A stretch of DNA of 64,000 nt from positions 558,001 to 622,000 of the forward strand of contig JAFKGQ010000004.1 of NCBI GenBank assembly GCA_017307755.1, in the 5' to 3' direction. Positions 9,174-19,086 of this stretch are shown one piece after another (positions within the stretch are counted from its first letter, which is position 1; the number at the start of each line of letters is the position of its first letter). This DNA is from Chitinophagaceae bacterium. GTDB taxonomy: Bacteria > Bacteroidota > Bacteroidia > Chitinophagales > Chitinophagaceae. The translations under genes were made by a program, and so were the position numbers. The notes beneath the pieces are model-generated. The model ran no database searches, was not told where the DNA came from, and saw only the letters and a list, made by a program, of their open reading frames with translations.

Positions 9174-10933
9174 ATCAACCAGTTTTTAAATAAGATAATA
9201 GCTGTCGTTCCGTCGATTCCGGAATTAATGGTTAAGGTCAATGGTTGTTCGGGATGAAGATCGGAAAGCAACTGAGTCCTTTCTTTTGTGAGCAGGATGC
9301 CATATCCGCTGGTGATTGTTTTTGTATCAAACCCTTTCCCATTGTCGATAATTTCAATTTGTAAATCATTTCCCCGGGCATCTATTTCTATCCTTAAGAC
9401 GCCTTTGTTATACATTCCCGATATGCCATGTTTAATTGCATTTTCAATAAGAGGCTGCAGAAGGAGTGCCGGGATCTCTGTTGTATGGATATTGATCTTA
9501 TTGTTAACGCTTACGGTATAATTGAATTTGAACCTTAACTTTTCAAGCTCAATATAACTTTCGAGCATCTTCAATTCTTTATCAAGGCTTGTCATTTCCT
9601 TGTCGCCCGACTGCAGAGATTCCTGCATCAGCCGGCTAAAGTCTGAAAGATATTTATCAGCGCTGTCCGTATCCTTTTTACGGATCAGTCCCTGTATTGA
9701 ATTCAGGGCGTTGAATACAAAATGGGGATTGAATTGGGAGCGTATTGACCGGAGGTCTATTTCTGCCTGCTGTCTTTTTATCTTTTGCTGTCGCAACACC
9801 TTTCTTTGGTTTTGGCTTTTGGAGAAGCTGTATAGCAGTCCGATAAATAATAAGGAAACAGCGATCAGCAAGATCTTAAAAAGAAATGTTTGGTGCCAGG
9901 CTTGTTTTATCCTGAACCTAAATTTATTTATCGGTTGTTTTTGAAAGGAGTACCGGAGAAGAAGGATATAATTTCCTGGGGTGAGCTGTTGTAGCGAGAT
10001 CAAATTAGGGTCGAACGTATTGGCTTGCCATCCGGAACTGTCCATATCGTTTATCAGGTTGAACTCTACAAGATCTGTTGACCTGACCTTATCCTTGAGA
10101 TAGAAGAAAAGGTTGTTATGATCATGGTCGAAAATGCTGTCGATCTTAAGCAGACTGTCCACCGGCTTTAGGTCTATATTTCCATAATAAGCTGAGGCGT
10201 GAGGCTTGAAAAAATCGTATTTCCATTGAAATTTATACACCTGGATCAAGCGCTTCAAATTATCCGATCCAAATGTGCCGATGACCGATGGTGCGCGTTT
10301 TATCCATACCGCCGAAATCTTGTAAACGGTATCGGGCTGCATGAGGTTTTTTACTTCAACTGTAATACTATTGCCTAAGGGGGCATTAAATTCGCCGAGA
10401 TAGGCCATTTGTTTTTCTTCCGTACCATCCGCATTATACCGGCCATACATCATAACCCGGCTGAACAGTTGGGGTTCGCGCCAGGATACCAGTTCTTTTT
10501 GTCCGTCCTCCAGGACCCTGAAGCGATACATGCTCTTATTTTTTTCATTAATACCATATGCTGTTACAATCACCGGCAGTGAATCAAAAAGAGGTACTGC
10601 GTTTGAACCCGGATAATTGCTCATTGTTGCGTATGGGTAGCCGGGTTTTACCCGGGTAGCGAAAGGATCGAGCTCTTTTAATTGTTCTTTTGGATTAAGG
10701 GCTGTTTGGGTATATAGGTTCTTTGAATGAAATATGGAAAGAAGAATTGCGTTGTACGGACCTTTTACTTTCCCCTGTATGATAACCGGTTCAAAATTGT
10801 CATAGGCGGCTCTTATCCTATCGCCGTTGAGCTCGCCTTTGAATAAAGGATTGACAGAATCTGTAGTAGCTGTTTGCGAGTGGCCGGCGTGAGCTATGAG
10901 CAGTATAAGGGTTATGGCGATGGCTGTTTTCAT
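9170..10933 (-). CDS. LytS/YehU-type sensor histidine kinase
   Basis: 587 residues: an N-terminal signal/anchor (MKTAIAITLILLIAHAGHSQ), a long extracytoplasmic region of about 330 residues, one transmembrane helix at about 350-370 (FLFKILLIAVSLLFIGLLY), then a coiled-coil and a His_kinase (PF06580) domain. The phospho-acceptor is His403 in SQFNPHFVFNALNS. The ATPase boxes follow: LLLQPLIENAIKHG (N box), DNGKGF and GYGILLTKERTQLL (G boxes). Such kinases pair with LytTR regulators, and the partner overlaps this gene by 4 bp. The extracytoplasmic part has beta-rich repeats but I do not recognise a sensor family in it; the signal is unknown. Confidence 0.94.
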   Translation of the reverse strand: MKTAIAITLILLIAHAGHSQTATTDSVNPLFKGELNGDRIRAAYDNFEPVIIQGKVKGPYNAILLSIFHSKNLYTQTALNPKEQLKELDPFATRVKPGYPYATMSNYPGSNAVPLFDSLPVIVTAYGINEKNKSMYRFRVLEDGQKELVSWREPQLFSRVMMYGRYNADGTEEKQMAYLGEFNAPLGNSITVEVKNLMQPDTVYKISAVWIKRAPSVIGTFGSDNLKRLIQVYKFQWKYDFFKPHASAYYGNIDLKPVDSLLKIDSIFDHDHNNLFFYLKDKVRSTDLVEFNLINDMDSSGWQANTFDPNLISLQQLTPGNYILLLRYSFQKQPINKFRFRIKQAWHQTFLFKILLIAVSLLFIGLLYSFSKSQNQRKVLRQQKIKRQQAEIDLRSIRSQFNPHFVFNALNSIQGLIRKKDTDSADKYLSDFSRLMQESLQSGDKEMTSLDKELKMLESYIELEKLRFKFNYTVSVNNKINIHTTEIPALLLQPLIENAIKHGISGMYNKGVLRIEIDARGNDLQIEIIDNGKGFDTKTITSGYGILLTKERTQLLSDLHPEQPLTLTINSGIDGTTAIILFKNWLI

Positions 10934-11286
10934 GCTTGTACAAAAGAATGTAAAATAAATCTCTGCTCCAATTGGGATTTTGAATTGTGTGCGGGTAGGT
11001 TTGAATTTGGAGCGGGGGGAAGACCAATAGGGTAATCATGGGAGATCAGAAATTACATTAATTTTTAGGTAATACGTATATTTACGAAAATAAGCGGCCC
11101 GCTCCGGCTCATGGGGCCCGGGCTCACAGTGCCCTTGACTTTTAGCTCCGCTGTTGCCGCCAGTCACGACGGCGATCTTGCCTTGTAAGGCGAAATATGA
11201 TCATTTGGGAATGATCTAGTACCACCTCTTCTTTTTTTCCTCTTATTGATAGAGGCTCTGTCTTCCAGCCTTAATGTAAATCGATT
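10934..11286. other. 353-bp divergent intergenic region
   Basis: This gap separates the kinase operon (minus) from the Oar-like receptor (plus) and should hold both promoters. The best plus-strand candidate is TATATTTA at 11077-11084, one base from the Bacteroidota -7 element TAnnTTTG, but no matching -33 TTTG lies 17-23 bp upstream. A GC-rich stretch at about 11094-11130 can form small hairpins. I see no RNA gene or open frame of interest here. Confidence 0.4.
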
Positions 11287-14200
11287 ATGACCCAGATCTT
11301 CAGAAATATTTTTTCGAATGGGATTGTTATGCCCATTCTGATGCTGTTCATTCCTGCCTTTCTGCCGGGCTTCGCCGATGCGCAGGAAACCAGCGGGGCT
11401 TTGCGTGGAATTATTACGGATGTGAGGCAAAGTCCGTTGCCAGGCGCAACGGTGACGGCCATCCATTTGCCTACGGGCACCCGTTATTCGGCGGTTACCA
11501 CCAGCGACGGCAGCTATTCTTTGATGAACCTTCGCGTGGGAGGGCCTTACCGGGTGAAAGTGTCGTTTATTGACATGGAGGATCGTATCAAGGAAGACAT
11601 AGAGATCTTTTTGGGTGACCCGAAAATCCTGAATTTTGTGCTGCTGGATAAAAGCCGGTTATTGTCCGAGGTACAGGTCACAGGGGCAAAGATCACGCTG
11701 AATGCCAACCGCTATGGCGCGGGTGTCAACATCAGCCGCGATCAGCTGGAACGTTCTCCGGGCATCGGCCGCAGCCTGCAGGACTTTACCCGGCTGACGC
11801 CCCAGGCAAGCAAGGATAATACTTTTCTGGGCAGCAGCTTCCGCTATAATAATATCACGGTAGATGGGGCAATCAACAACGACGCCATCGGCTTCACTCC
11901 CTCGCTGGGCGGCCAAACAGGGACGTCGGGACAACCCGGCAGCAGCACCCGCACCAGCCCTTTTCCGTTGGATGCTATCCAGGGAATGCAGGTCTACCTG
12001 GCTCCCTATGACGTGCGGATCGGCAATTTCACCGGAGCCAGCATCAACGCCGTTACGCGCAGCGGTACCAACGAACTGCATGGGTCGGTATATGCTTTCG
12101 GCCGCAATGGTGCCGTCACTGGTCCGGACAATGCCGGCGACGGAAAGCGCCTGCCGTCTTCTTTTTACGAGTATCAAACGGGTTTCCGGGTGGGGTTTCC
12201 CCTGATCAAGGACAAGCTGTTCTTTTTCACCAACGAGGAGGTCGACCGGCGGCAGGACCCGGTGCTGCTTGGCGCGGGTACCCGGCAGGAGTCGGGGGTG
12301 ATCACGCTTGCCGACGCCCGGCAGATCGCCGATACCATGATCAACCGGTATGGTTTTGACCCCGGCAGCTATGACGTAGTGAAGATCTACTCCAACTCGA
12401 ACAAATACTTCAACCGCCTGGATTGGAATATCGACGGGAACAACCAGCTGACCATCCGGAACAACACGATCTTTTCTTCCGCCATCAACCTCGAGAGGGA
12501 TCAGATGGATTTCCGGTTCAGCTCGATCGCTTACAAGCAGGTGAACAATCTGACGTCTACGGTCGTCGAACTGAAAAGCCGGATCAGCAACGTGATGAAC
12601 AACGACCTGATACTGGGCTATTCCTACGATCATGATTACCGGACCCCATCTTCCAATCCGTCTTTTCCCCAGGTACAGATTGTGGGCGAGACGCCGGGCA
12701 CTACGATTTACCTGGGCACGGATAGAGAAGCTGCGGTATTCAACCAAACACAGCAGGCTATGGAGCTAACGGATAATTTCGTCTGGCGGATCAAAAATCA
12801 CCTGGTCACGTTCGGTACCCACAACGAACGCTACAAGATCGACTATGGGTTCGTCAATTCTTTCAACGGCAGGGTCGACTATCTCAGCATCAATGATTTC
12901 CTGCAAAATAAGCCGTACCGGGTAAGAGGTGCGTACAACTATCTGAACAACGACCGGGATTATCTCTATGCGCATCCATCCTCGGTGTTTGCGATCAATT
13001 TCCCGAGCGTCTACGTGCAGGACGAGATTCGCATCAACGACCGGCTCTCCGTTACCCTGGGTATGCGGGTGGACTTCAGCTTCCTGGATCATCCGTCGGT
13101 GCTGGGGGAGAAGACGCACAACGCCCCGACCGACCCCTTCATAGGCAATACCTACTCCTACACTCCGCTGAACCAGCTGACCAATCATTTTCTGAATAAG
13201 CCGCAGGCCTCGCCCCGACTGGGTTTCCGGTGGGCGCTGAAGCCGGATGGGAGCATGGTGCTCAAGGGCGGGGTGGGGATGTTCACGGGCCGCATTCCCC
13301 TGGCATGGCTGGGCTACGTGTACTATAACACCGGGACCCACTTTGGCTACTTCGACAAGAGCAATCAAACGGGCAATAATTTTATCGCCGGCACTGATCC
13401 CCTGCGGCTGCAGCCCGGCACGACCACCGGTATCTCCGGCTACCTGAGCCAGAATGGCGTGGACGTCCACAACTCTCAGTCCTGGGCCTTTCCCACCCAG
13501 GTGGATGCGGTGGACAACGGGTTCAAGCTGCCCAAGGTGGTACGCACCAGCGTGGCCCTCGACTTCAAATACGGCGACGGCTATTACGGCACGGTAGAAG
13601 GGATATATACAAACGTGCTGGATGACGTGAAGTTCCAGAACATTAACCTGAGCGATAATCCCAGCTATTACGTGTACGATCTGCAAACCAGGAAGCAGCC
13701 CATTTTTACCTCTAAGGTTCCGGGCCCTTTCTCCAACGCATACGAGCTCAGCAATACCAACCAGGGGTACCGGTATTCCCTATCGGCTCAGCTGGGCAGG
13801 AGGTTTTCCGGCGAGCTCAAAGGGCTGGATCTCTCCGTGGCCTATACCTATGGCGAATCCAAGGACATCAGCAACGGTGTGCGGAATTCGCTGGAATCGA
13901 GCTGGCAGCTCAACCAGGCGCTGAATCCCAACAACCCGCAGCTGGCGAATTCGAACTTTGATATCCGGCATCGCATCCTGGGAACGGTCAGCTATCATAA
14001 GGACTGGGGCAAGCATTGGACCAGCTCGCTGGCGTTGCTGGTGAACGCCCAGTCCGGCAGTCCGTTTACCTATGGGTTCGTGAATTTCAGCATACAAGGG
14101 ACCTCTCAGCAGACCAGCCTGGTCTATATCCCCAAGAAGGGAGAAACCTATAATTTCTTCCGGGATATGACGGATGTGAACGGCAAGGGGATCAACGTTT

Positions 14201-14613
14201 ATGATCAGGCCCAGGCCTTCGACAATTACATCGATGGCAATGCCTATCTGAGCAGCCGTCGCGGGCAATTTACTGAACGCAATGCGGCATTTACGCCGTG
14301 GAACGTCCAGGCGGACCTGCGCTTCCTGCAAGACTATGCGTTTGCGTTCCGGGGCGGAAAGAAGAAGGTGATCACCTTTTCCTTGGACGTTGTCAACCTG
14401 ACCAATTTGCTGGACAAGAACTGGGGTCATGTGTACTTCGTGCCGAATACCTTCAACGGCACGGCCAGCGTGGGATTGTATCAGACCAACCCGCCGTATG
14501 ACGGGGCGGGCGGATATCCTGTCTACCGGTGGAGAAATCCGGGCAAACCGTATTCGACGGACTTTTTTGCGTCGCGCTATCAATTTCAATTCGGCATTCG
14601 ATATACTTTTTAA
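11287..14613 (+). CDS. Oar-like TonB-dependent receptor
   Basis: 1108 residues with a signal peptide ending near ADAQ (about 37). Residues about 40-125 form a carboxypeptidase-regulatory-like domain (GALRGIITDVRQSPLPGATV ... YRVKVSF). A plug domain follows: GVNISRDQLERSPGIGRSLQDFTRLTPQ, FRYNNITVDGAINND, and the plug-end FTGASINAVTRSGTNELHG. The rest is a large barrel with the terminal strand YQFQFGIRYTF. This is the Oar/CarbReg-TBDT type rather than SusC, and no SusD is nearby. Its ligand is unknown; Oar proteins are known for peptide/protein substrates and secretion-linked roles. It ends 40 bp before the FecR gene, so it may be the first gene of the fasciclin operon or a neighbour with its own role. 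Confidence 0.93.
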   Translation: MTQIFRNIFSNGIVMPILMLFIPAFLPGFADAQETSGALRGIITDVRQSPLPGATVTAIHLPTGTRYSAVTTSDGSYSLMNLRVGGPYRVKVSFIDMEDRIKEDIEIFLGDPKILNFVLLDKSRLLSEVQVTGAKITLNANRYGAGVNISRDQLERSPGIGRSLQDFTRLTPQASKDNTFLGSSFRYNNITVDGAINNDAIGFTPSLGGQTGTSGQPGSSTRTSPFPLDAIQGMQVYLAPYDVRIGNFTGASINAVTRSGTNELHGSVYAFGRNGAVTGPDNAGDGKRLPSSFYEYQTGFRVGFPLIKDKLFFFTNEEVDRRQDPVLLGAGTRQESGVITLADARQIADTMINRYGFDPGSYDVVKIYSNSNKYFNRLDWNIDGNNQLTIRNNTIFSSAINLERDQMDFRFSSIAYKQVNNLTSTVVELKSRISNVMNNDLILGYSYDHDYRTPSSNPSFPQVQIVGETPGTTIYLGTDREAAVFNQTQQAMELTDNFVWRIKNHLVTFGTHNERYKIDYGFVNSFNGRVDYLSINDFLQNKPYRVRGAYNYLNNDRDYLYAHPSSVFAINFPSVYVQDEIRINDRLSVTLGMRVDFSFLDHPSVLGEKTHNAPTDPFIGNTYSYTPLNQLTNHFLNKPQASPRLGFRWALKPDGSMVLKGGVGMFTGRIPLAWLGYVYYNTGTHFGYFDKSNQTGNNFIAGTDPLRLQPGTTTGISGYLSQNGVDVHNSQSWAFPTQVDAVDNGFKLPKVVRTSVALDFKYGDGYYGTVEGIYTNVLDDVKFQNINLSDNPSYYVYDLQTRKQPIFTSKVPGPFSNAYELSNTNQGYRYSLSAQLGRRFSGELKGLDLSVAYTYGESKDISNGVRNSLESSWQLNQALNPNNPQLANSNFDIRHRILGTVSYHKDWGKHWTSSLALLVNAQSGSPFTYGFVNFSIQGTSQQTSLVYIPKKGETYNFFRDMTDVNGKGINVYDQAQAFDNYIDGNAYLSSRRGQFTERNAAFTPWNVQADLRFLQDYAFAFRGGKKKVITFSLDVVNLTNLLDKNWGHVYFVPNTFNGTASVGLYQTNPPYDGAGGYPVYRWRNPGKPYSTDFFASRYQFQFGIRYTF

Positions 14614-14653
14614 TTAAAAAAGCATCAAACTAATTACGAAAAACCAACAGGAT

Positions 14654-15670
14654 ATGAATGAGTCCATAATCAGGAAGCTGCTGAAATTATACGAATCGGG
14701 CGAGGCCACCGATGAACAGCGGCGACTGGTAGAGGAATACCTGGCCTGGCGTCAGCAACAGCGGCCGGAAAGGAAGAAGGATGAAAGTGATCTGGAAGCA
14801 TCTTTACAGGAGTTCATGGACAGGCGTCGCCTGTTATCGGAGCAGGATGCCGGCGATGAAGGAACGCCGGTGGAGACTAACGTCTACTCCATGCCTGAGG
14901 CCGGAAACAGGCGGCGCAATACCTGGATAGTTGCTGCTGCCGGCATTGTCGTGGTGTTTGCGGCAGGATTGCTATGGAAAATGACTACCCGACATCACGA
15001 AGAGGCGCCCGTAGCCATAGTCTACAAGACGGTGCAGGCCGCGCCGGGAAAAATGATCCATCTCCTGCTTTCGGACAGCTCGGAAGTATGGCTGAACGCC
15101 GGTGCCCGGATACGTTATCCTCAACCCTTCGAGGGTACTATCCGGCGGTTGCAGCTGCTGGATGGAGAGGCCTTTTTCCAGGTGCATCCGGACGCGAGCA
15201 GGGGATTCGAAGTACAAACGGAATACATGCTCACAAAGGCGCTGGGTACTTCTTTTGACATAAAGGCTTACCGGGAGTCGCAGCAGATGAGCGTAGCGCT
15301 CGCCTCTGGAAAAGTATCCGTAACCACCAAAACCAGCGGCGCCCCGATTGTCCTTACTCCTGAGCAGCAGGTGAAATACAACACCGGGACAGGACTAATG
15401 AGCCGAGGCGCACTGGCTTCCAACCGGATGAGAAACTGGAAGGAGGAGGAGATCTTCGATTTCAATGAGGACCAGCTGGGAGATATTGCCATCGAACTGG
15501 AGCACTATTTCAATGTACATATACAGTTCAAATACCCGGGGATAAAGAAGTATACCTTTTCGGCTACATTCCCCCATACGATGCCGCTTAAAAAAATACT
15601 TACATCCTTGTGCGTGCCGAATCAGAATCACCTCACCCAACTAGATGCCCAGCACTATGTCATTCATTAA
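14654..15670 (+). CDS. FecR-family anti-sigma factor
   Basis: 338 residues in the usual Bacteroidota FecR layout: a cytoplasmic N-terminus with the helical anti-sigma region (about 1-60, LLKLYESGEATDEQRRLVEEYLAW), one transmembrane helix at about 96-113 (TWIVAAAGIVVVFAAGLLW), a periplasmic FecR domain (PGKMIHLLLSDSSEVWLNAGARI ... GEAFFQVHPDASRGFEVQT ... LGTSFDIKAY), and a C-terminal DUF4974 segment (IAIELEHYFNVHIQFK). It should hold an ECF sigma factor inactive until a TonB receptor signals. No sigma gene precedes it, unlike the common order; the nearest is at 29225, downstream of the operon. Its end overlaps the next receptor gene by 26 bp. Confidence 0.94.
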   Translation: MNESIIRKLLKLYESGEATDEQRRLVEEYLAWRQQQRPERKKDESDLEASLQEFMDRRRLLSEQDAGDEGTPVETNVYSMPEAGNRRRNTWIVAAAGIVVVFAAGLLWKMTTRHHEEAPVAIVYKTVQAAPGKMIHLLLSDSSEVWLNAGARIRYPQPFEGTIRRLQLLDGEAFFQVHPDASRGFEVQTEYMLTKALGTSFDIKAYRESQQMSVALASGKVSVTTKTSGAPIVLTPEQQVKYNTGTGLMSRGALASNRMRNWKEEEIFDFNEDQLGDIAIELEHYFNVHIQFKYPGIKKYTFSATFPHTMPLKKILTSLCVPNQNHLTQLDAQHYVIH

Positions 15671-18600
15671 AAGAGTCATTATCTTACTTTTAGCCACGGC
15701 CCTACAGCTAAAGACACAAGCGCAGACTCGGCAGGGCGGCGAAGAACGAGTATCCATAGAGGTTAAAAATACCAATCTGGCCCAGGTGTTGAAAACGATC
15801 AGGGGCCAGGTCAGGACGGCCATTATTTTTCAGGTGGAAAGAGTAAAAACGATTCCTGTCAATGCTTTTACTGCCAAAGATGAGCCATTGGGCAGCGTCC
15901 TGGACAGGCTCTTATCCGGCACCCGGCTAGTCTTTAAATACTTTCCGGACTTACAGGAGTACATCCTTACCTTGAAAGAGGTAAAAGCGGATGTCGTAGT
16001 AAAGGGCCGGGTCACGGATGCCCGTGGTGACGAACCACTGGCTGGCGCAACAATAAGGGTAAATGGTACCAGCACGACAGTCACTACGGATGCAGGGGGA
16101 AATTTTACCATTGCAGTGCCCAGCGAGGTCAGCTTGCTCGAGATCAGCCATGTAGGTTATCTTACCCAAATGCTCACCCTGAATGGAAGCATTACTTATG
16201 CGGTGCGGCTGATAGCCAGCAGTAAAATCCTGACGCAGGTGACAGTGTCGGCGCGTCGCAGGCTGAATACGGAAGCGGCGCTGCTCAATGACCGAAGGAC
16301 GGCCGCCATCGTCTCCGACGGCATCTCGGCCGCCAATATCGAGAAGACGGCCAGCATCACTACCGCCCAGGCCCTGGCGAAGGTTACCGGCGTGACCATT
16401 ACGGACGATAAATACGTAGCCATCCGCGGATTGGGCGACCGGGCGGTTATCGCCGAGCTCAATGGGGCGCGGCTGGCCTCTTCCGACCCCGACCGCAGCT
16501 CTGTGCCGCTCGACCTGGTACCGGCAGCCCTGCTGGACAATATCACGGTGTACAAAACCATGACGCCGGATAAGCCGGCCGATGCTTCCGCGGGCATCAT
16601 CGAGCTCAAGACCAAGAGCGTGCCGGACTCGCTGCTGCTTTCTTTTACGGCGGCAACGGGCTTCAACACATCCGTTGGCTGGGGAGGGAAGTTCAATGCT
16701 TTCCAGGGTTACGATCCGGGTTTCTTCGGCAACAAGGTCAATTCCCATAATCTTTCCTCCTCCTTTTTGAATCTCTCGAAGGAGTATCCCGGCGGCGTGG
16801 CGCAGATCAACCAGATGATCACCGATAGCAAGTACAGCCAGGCGCTCACGGCGCAGGCCTTGAGTATCGACCGGACCATGAAGAGCTTCAACCCGGTGTT
16901 GACCACTAGTTATCAGCGAGCCAGTCCCAACCAGCTCTATGCCATAAACTTCGGCAATACCTTCCACATCTTTCATGGGCACTCCCTGGGCGTGGTGGCC
17001 GGGCTCAGCTATTACAACCGGACGGAGGACCAGCATAATTCCAGGCTGAACCAATACAGTATCTACACCGGATTCATCACCGGGTCTACCAACGTATTCG
17101 GCGGGCTGCATGTGCCGTACTATACCACGCCCAATGATGTCTATTTCGGAAAATACCTGGGCTATACCGAGAGCAAAGGCACACAGACCCTAAACTACGG
17201 CGGGTTGCTTGCCCTCACCTATAAGTTCAACGGCCGTAATGAGATCAGCGGACAATACATGGGCAGCTCGGGGGCCGAGATTACAGGAACGCATCTGAAC
17301 GGCTCCTTTCAGAACACGGGTATCGACTTTCCCGTATACAGCGAGGTCTATTCCTTGCGGCAGACCTACCGGACTTTCCGGAATTTCAACCTGCAGGGGG
17401 AGCATAAATTATGGGACGGCTATTGGGCGCCGCATATCAGCTGGAATGGCAGCGTGTCCAGGAGCACCCAGAACGATCCGGACTTCTGCTTCATCGACAT
17501 TGCCGACCTGAGCACGATAAGATATGCCGGACCGCTGGGAGCGCCCATCGGCAGTAATACTTATACGGAAGTGGTAGGCCTGGTGCACGGGATCGGCCCG
17601 GGCGGGGTAGTGGAGGCGGACCCCAATGGACGCCGGTATCGCTATCTCACGGAAGACGACTACAATGTGAAGATGGATATCACCTTTCCTACGCTGATCG
17701 CCCGGCGCAAGGTGGACTTCAAGATCGGGGGTAATTACCTGGACAAGGAGCGTATCTATACGGAAAATTTCCTGGGTTTCCCGGGAGGCGGCATCAACAA
17801 TCCGCGGGCCAATACCTTGCTGAATGCCGCAAAGGGCGACCTCAACGAGCTCATAGGATATAATAACGTGGGTATCCTGAATACGGGCGCCAGTGATGCG
17901 GATGGGAGCCTCCGCCAGCCGGGGTTCATCTATCGATTCCAGAAGTCTGCGAATAACTACACGGGCTATTACCGTACCAAGGCGGGCTACCTGATGGCGG
18001 ATGCCCGGCTGAGCCCGCAGTGGAGGTTGGTAGGGGGCGTCCGTTTCGAGTCCACGGATATCCAGGCCAGGGTCGATACCAATAACGTGTACCACGACCC
18101 GGGATTGCCGCAGGGGAATACCACTTCCAGCAACAATCTGAACAGCGCGACCATTTTTACGCCCGTCACCGGGCTGCATGTGGGCTACAAGCCCTACTAT
18201 AGTGGCAACCTCATCTATTCCCTGAACCCGCGCATGAACTTCCGGCTGTCCTATAACACCACCCTGGCAAGACCCGAGCTAAGGGAGCTCACGAATATCT
18301 ACGAATTCGATCCTTTTCAGTTTGCGGTGGTCGTGGGCAATCCCAACCTGAAAAATCAATTTACCCAGAGCGCCGATTTCCGGTGGGAATGGTTCACCAG
18401 GCCGGGGGAAGTGTTTGCGGCCTCCGCCTTCTATAAGGAGATCACCAACCAGCTCACCAAGATCTTTATGTATAACTCGCAGGGTACGCTGGCCACGGCC
18501 CCGGAATTCCCGATCACCGAGTTCGTGAATGACCAGAACAAGGGACATGTCTATGGCGTGGAGCTCGAAGCCAGAAAGAACCTGGGGCAATTGACGAACG

Positions 18601-19076
18601 TGCTGAATCATTTCTTTTTTGGAAGCAATCTCATGCTGGCGAGCAGCAGGATCACCAAGAACCCGGACCGGCTCGCGGCCGACAGGCAGATATATCGCCA
18701 GGCTTCTCCTTATTCCCCGCTGTTTGAACAGGCGCCTTATTCCCTGAATCTGTTCCTGGATTACGACAATCCGCGGACACGGACCAATCTTACGGCCAGC
18801 TTCAATATAGTAGGCGAACGGCTGGTGCAGGTGCAGATGGACGGCACGCCGGATATTTATTCGAGGCCGGCGCCGCAGCTGGATGTGATATTCAGTCAGC
18901 ATCTCCTGAAACGTTTCCAGATCAGGGGATTTGCGAAGAACCTGCTGAACTCTGATAACGAGCAAGTGTATACGATCCCGAATAACAACGGCAATTTCAA
19001 CGGACGGCATTACACGTATTCGAAATTTCAACGGGGTACGGAGTATCAACTGAGCTTAACCTATTTCTTATTCTAA
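15645..19076 (+). CDS. TonB-dependent receptor with STN signalling domain
   Basis: 1143 residues. After a signal peptide (ATALQLKTQAQ) comes an STN domain at about 35-115 (VSIEVKNTNLAQVLKTIRGQ ... LDRLLSGTRLVFKYF), which contacts FecR in FecA-like signalling. Next is a carboxypeptidase-regulatory-like domain at about 120-190 (VVKGRVTDARGDEPLAGATI), then a plug (IEKTASITTAQALAKVTGV, YVAIRGLGDRAVIAELNGAR, DKPADASAGIIELKTKS) and a barrel ending in YQLSLTYFLF. It overlaps fecR by 26 bp, which supports receptor-FecR signalling. No SusD follows; the next seven genes are lipoproteins, four of them fasciclins. The imported or sensed ligand is not known. ATG 15657 is an alternative start. Confidence 0.94.
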   Translation: MPSTMSFIKRVIILLLATALQLKTQAQTRQGGEERVSIEVKNTNLAQVLKTIRGQVRTAIIFQVERVKTIPVNAFTAKDEPLGSVLDRLLSGTRLVFKYFPDLQEYILTLKEVKADVVVKGRVTDARGDEPLAGATIRVNGTSTTVTTDAGGNFTIAVPSEVSLLEISHVGYLTQMLTLNGSITYAVRLIASSKILTQVTVSARRRLNTEAALLNDRRTAAIVSDGISAANIEKTASITTAQALAKVTGVTITDDKYVAIRGLGDRAVIAELNGARLASSDPDRSSVPLDLVPAALLDNITVYKTMTPDKPADASAGIIELKTKSVPDSLLLSFTAATGFNTSVGWGGKFNAFQGYDPGFFGNKVNSHNLSSSFLNLSKEYPGGVAQINQMITDSKYSQALTAQALSIDRTMKSFNPVLTTSYQRASPNQLYAINFGNTFHIFHGHSLGVVAGLSYYNRTEDQHNSRLNQYSIYTGFITGSTNVFGGLHVPYYTTPNDVYFGKYLGYTESKGTQTLNYGGLLALTYKFNGRNEISGQYMGSSGAEITGTHLNGSFQNTGIDFPVYSEVYSLRQTYRTFRNFNLQGEHKLWDGYWAPHISWNGSVSRSTQNDPDFCFIDIADLSTIRYAGPLGAPIGSNTYTEVVGLVHGIGPGGVVEADPNGRRYRYLTEDDYNVKMDITFPTLIARRKVDFKIGGNYLDKERIYTENFLGFPGGGINNPRANTLLNAAKGDLNELIGYNNVGILNTGASDADGSLRQPGFIYRFQKSANNYTGYYRTKAGYLMADARLSPQWRLVGGVRFESTDIQARVDTNNVYHDPGLPQGNTTSSNNLNSATIFTPVTGLHVGYKPYYSGNLIYSLNPRMNFRLSYNTTLARPELRELTNIYEFDPFQFAVVVGNPNLKNQFTQSADFRWEWFTRPGEVFAASAFYKEITNQLTKIFMYNSQGTLATAPEFPITEFVNDQNKGHVYGVELEARKNLGQLTNVLNHFFFGSNLMLASSRITKNPDRLAADRQIYRQASPYSPLFEQAPYSLNLFLDYDNPRTRTNLTASFNIVGERLVQVQMDGTPDIYSRPAPQLDVIFSQHLLKRFQIRGFAKNLLNSDNEQVYTIPNNNGNFNGRHYTYSKFQRGTEYQLSLTYFLF

Positions 19077-19086
19077 AGTGCTATTT

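Noticed and set aside
11659..18179. Long minus-strand open frames (362, 306, 269, 386 and 256 codons) opposite the two TonB receptors
   Set aside because: They lie wholly antisense to well-supported receptor genes, have Arg/His/Gly-rich composition with no domain, and are expected from the GC-biased codon use.
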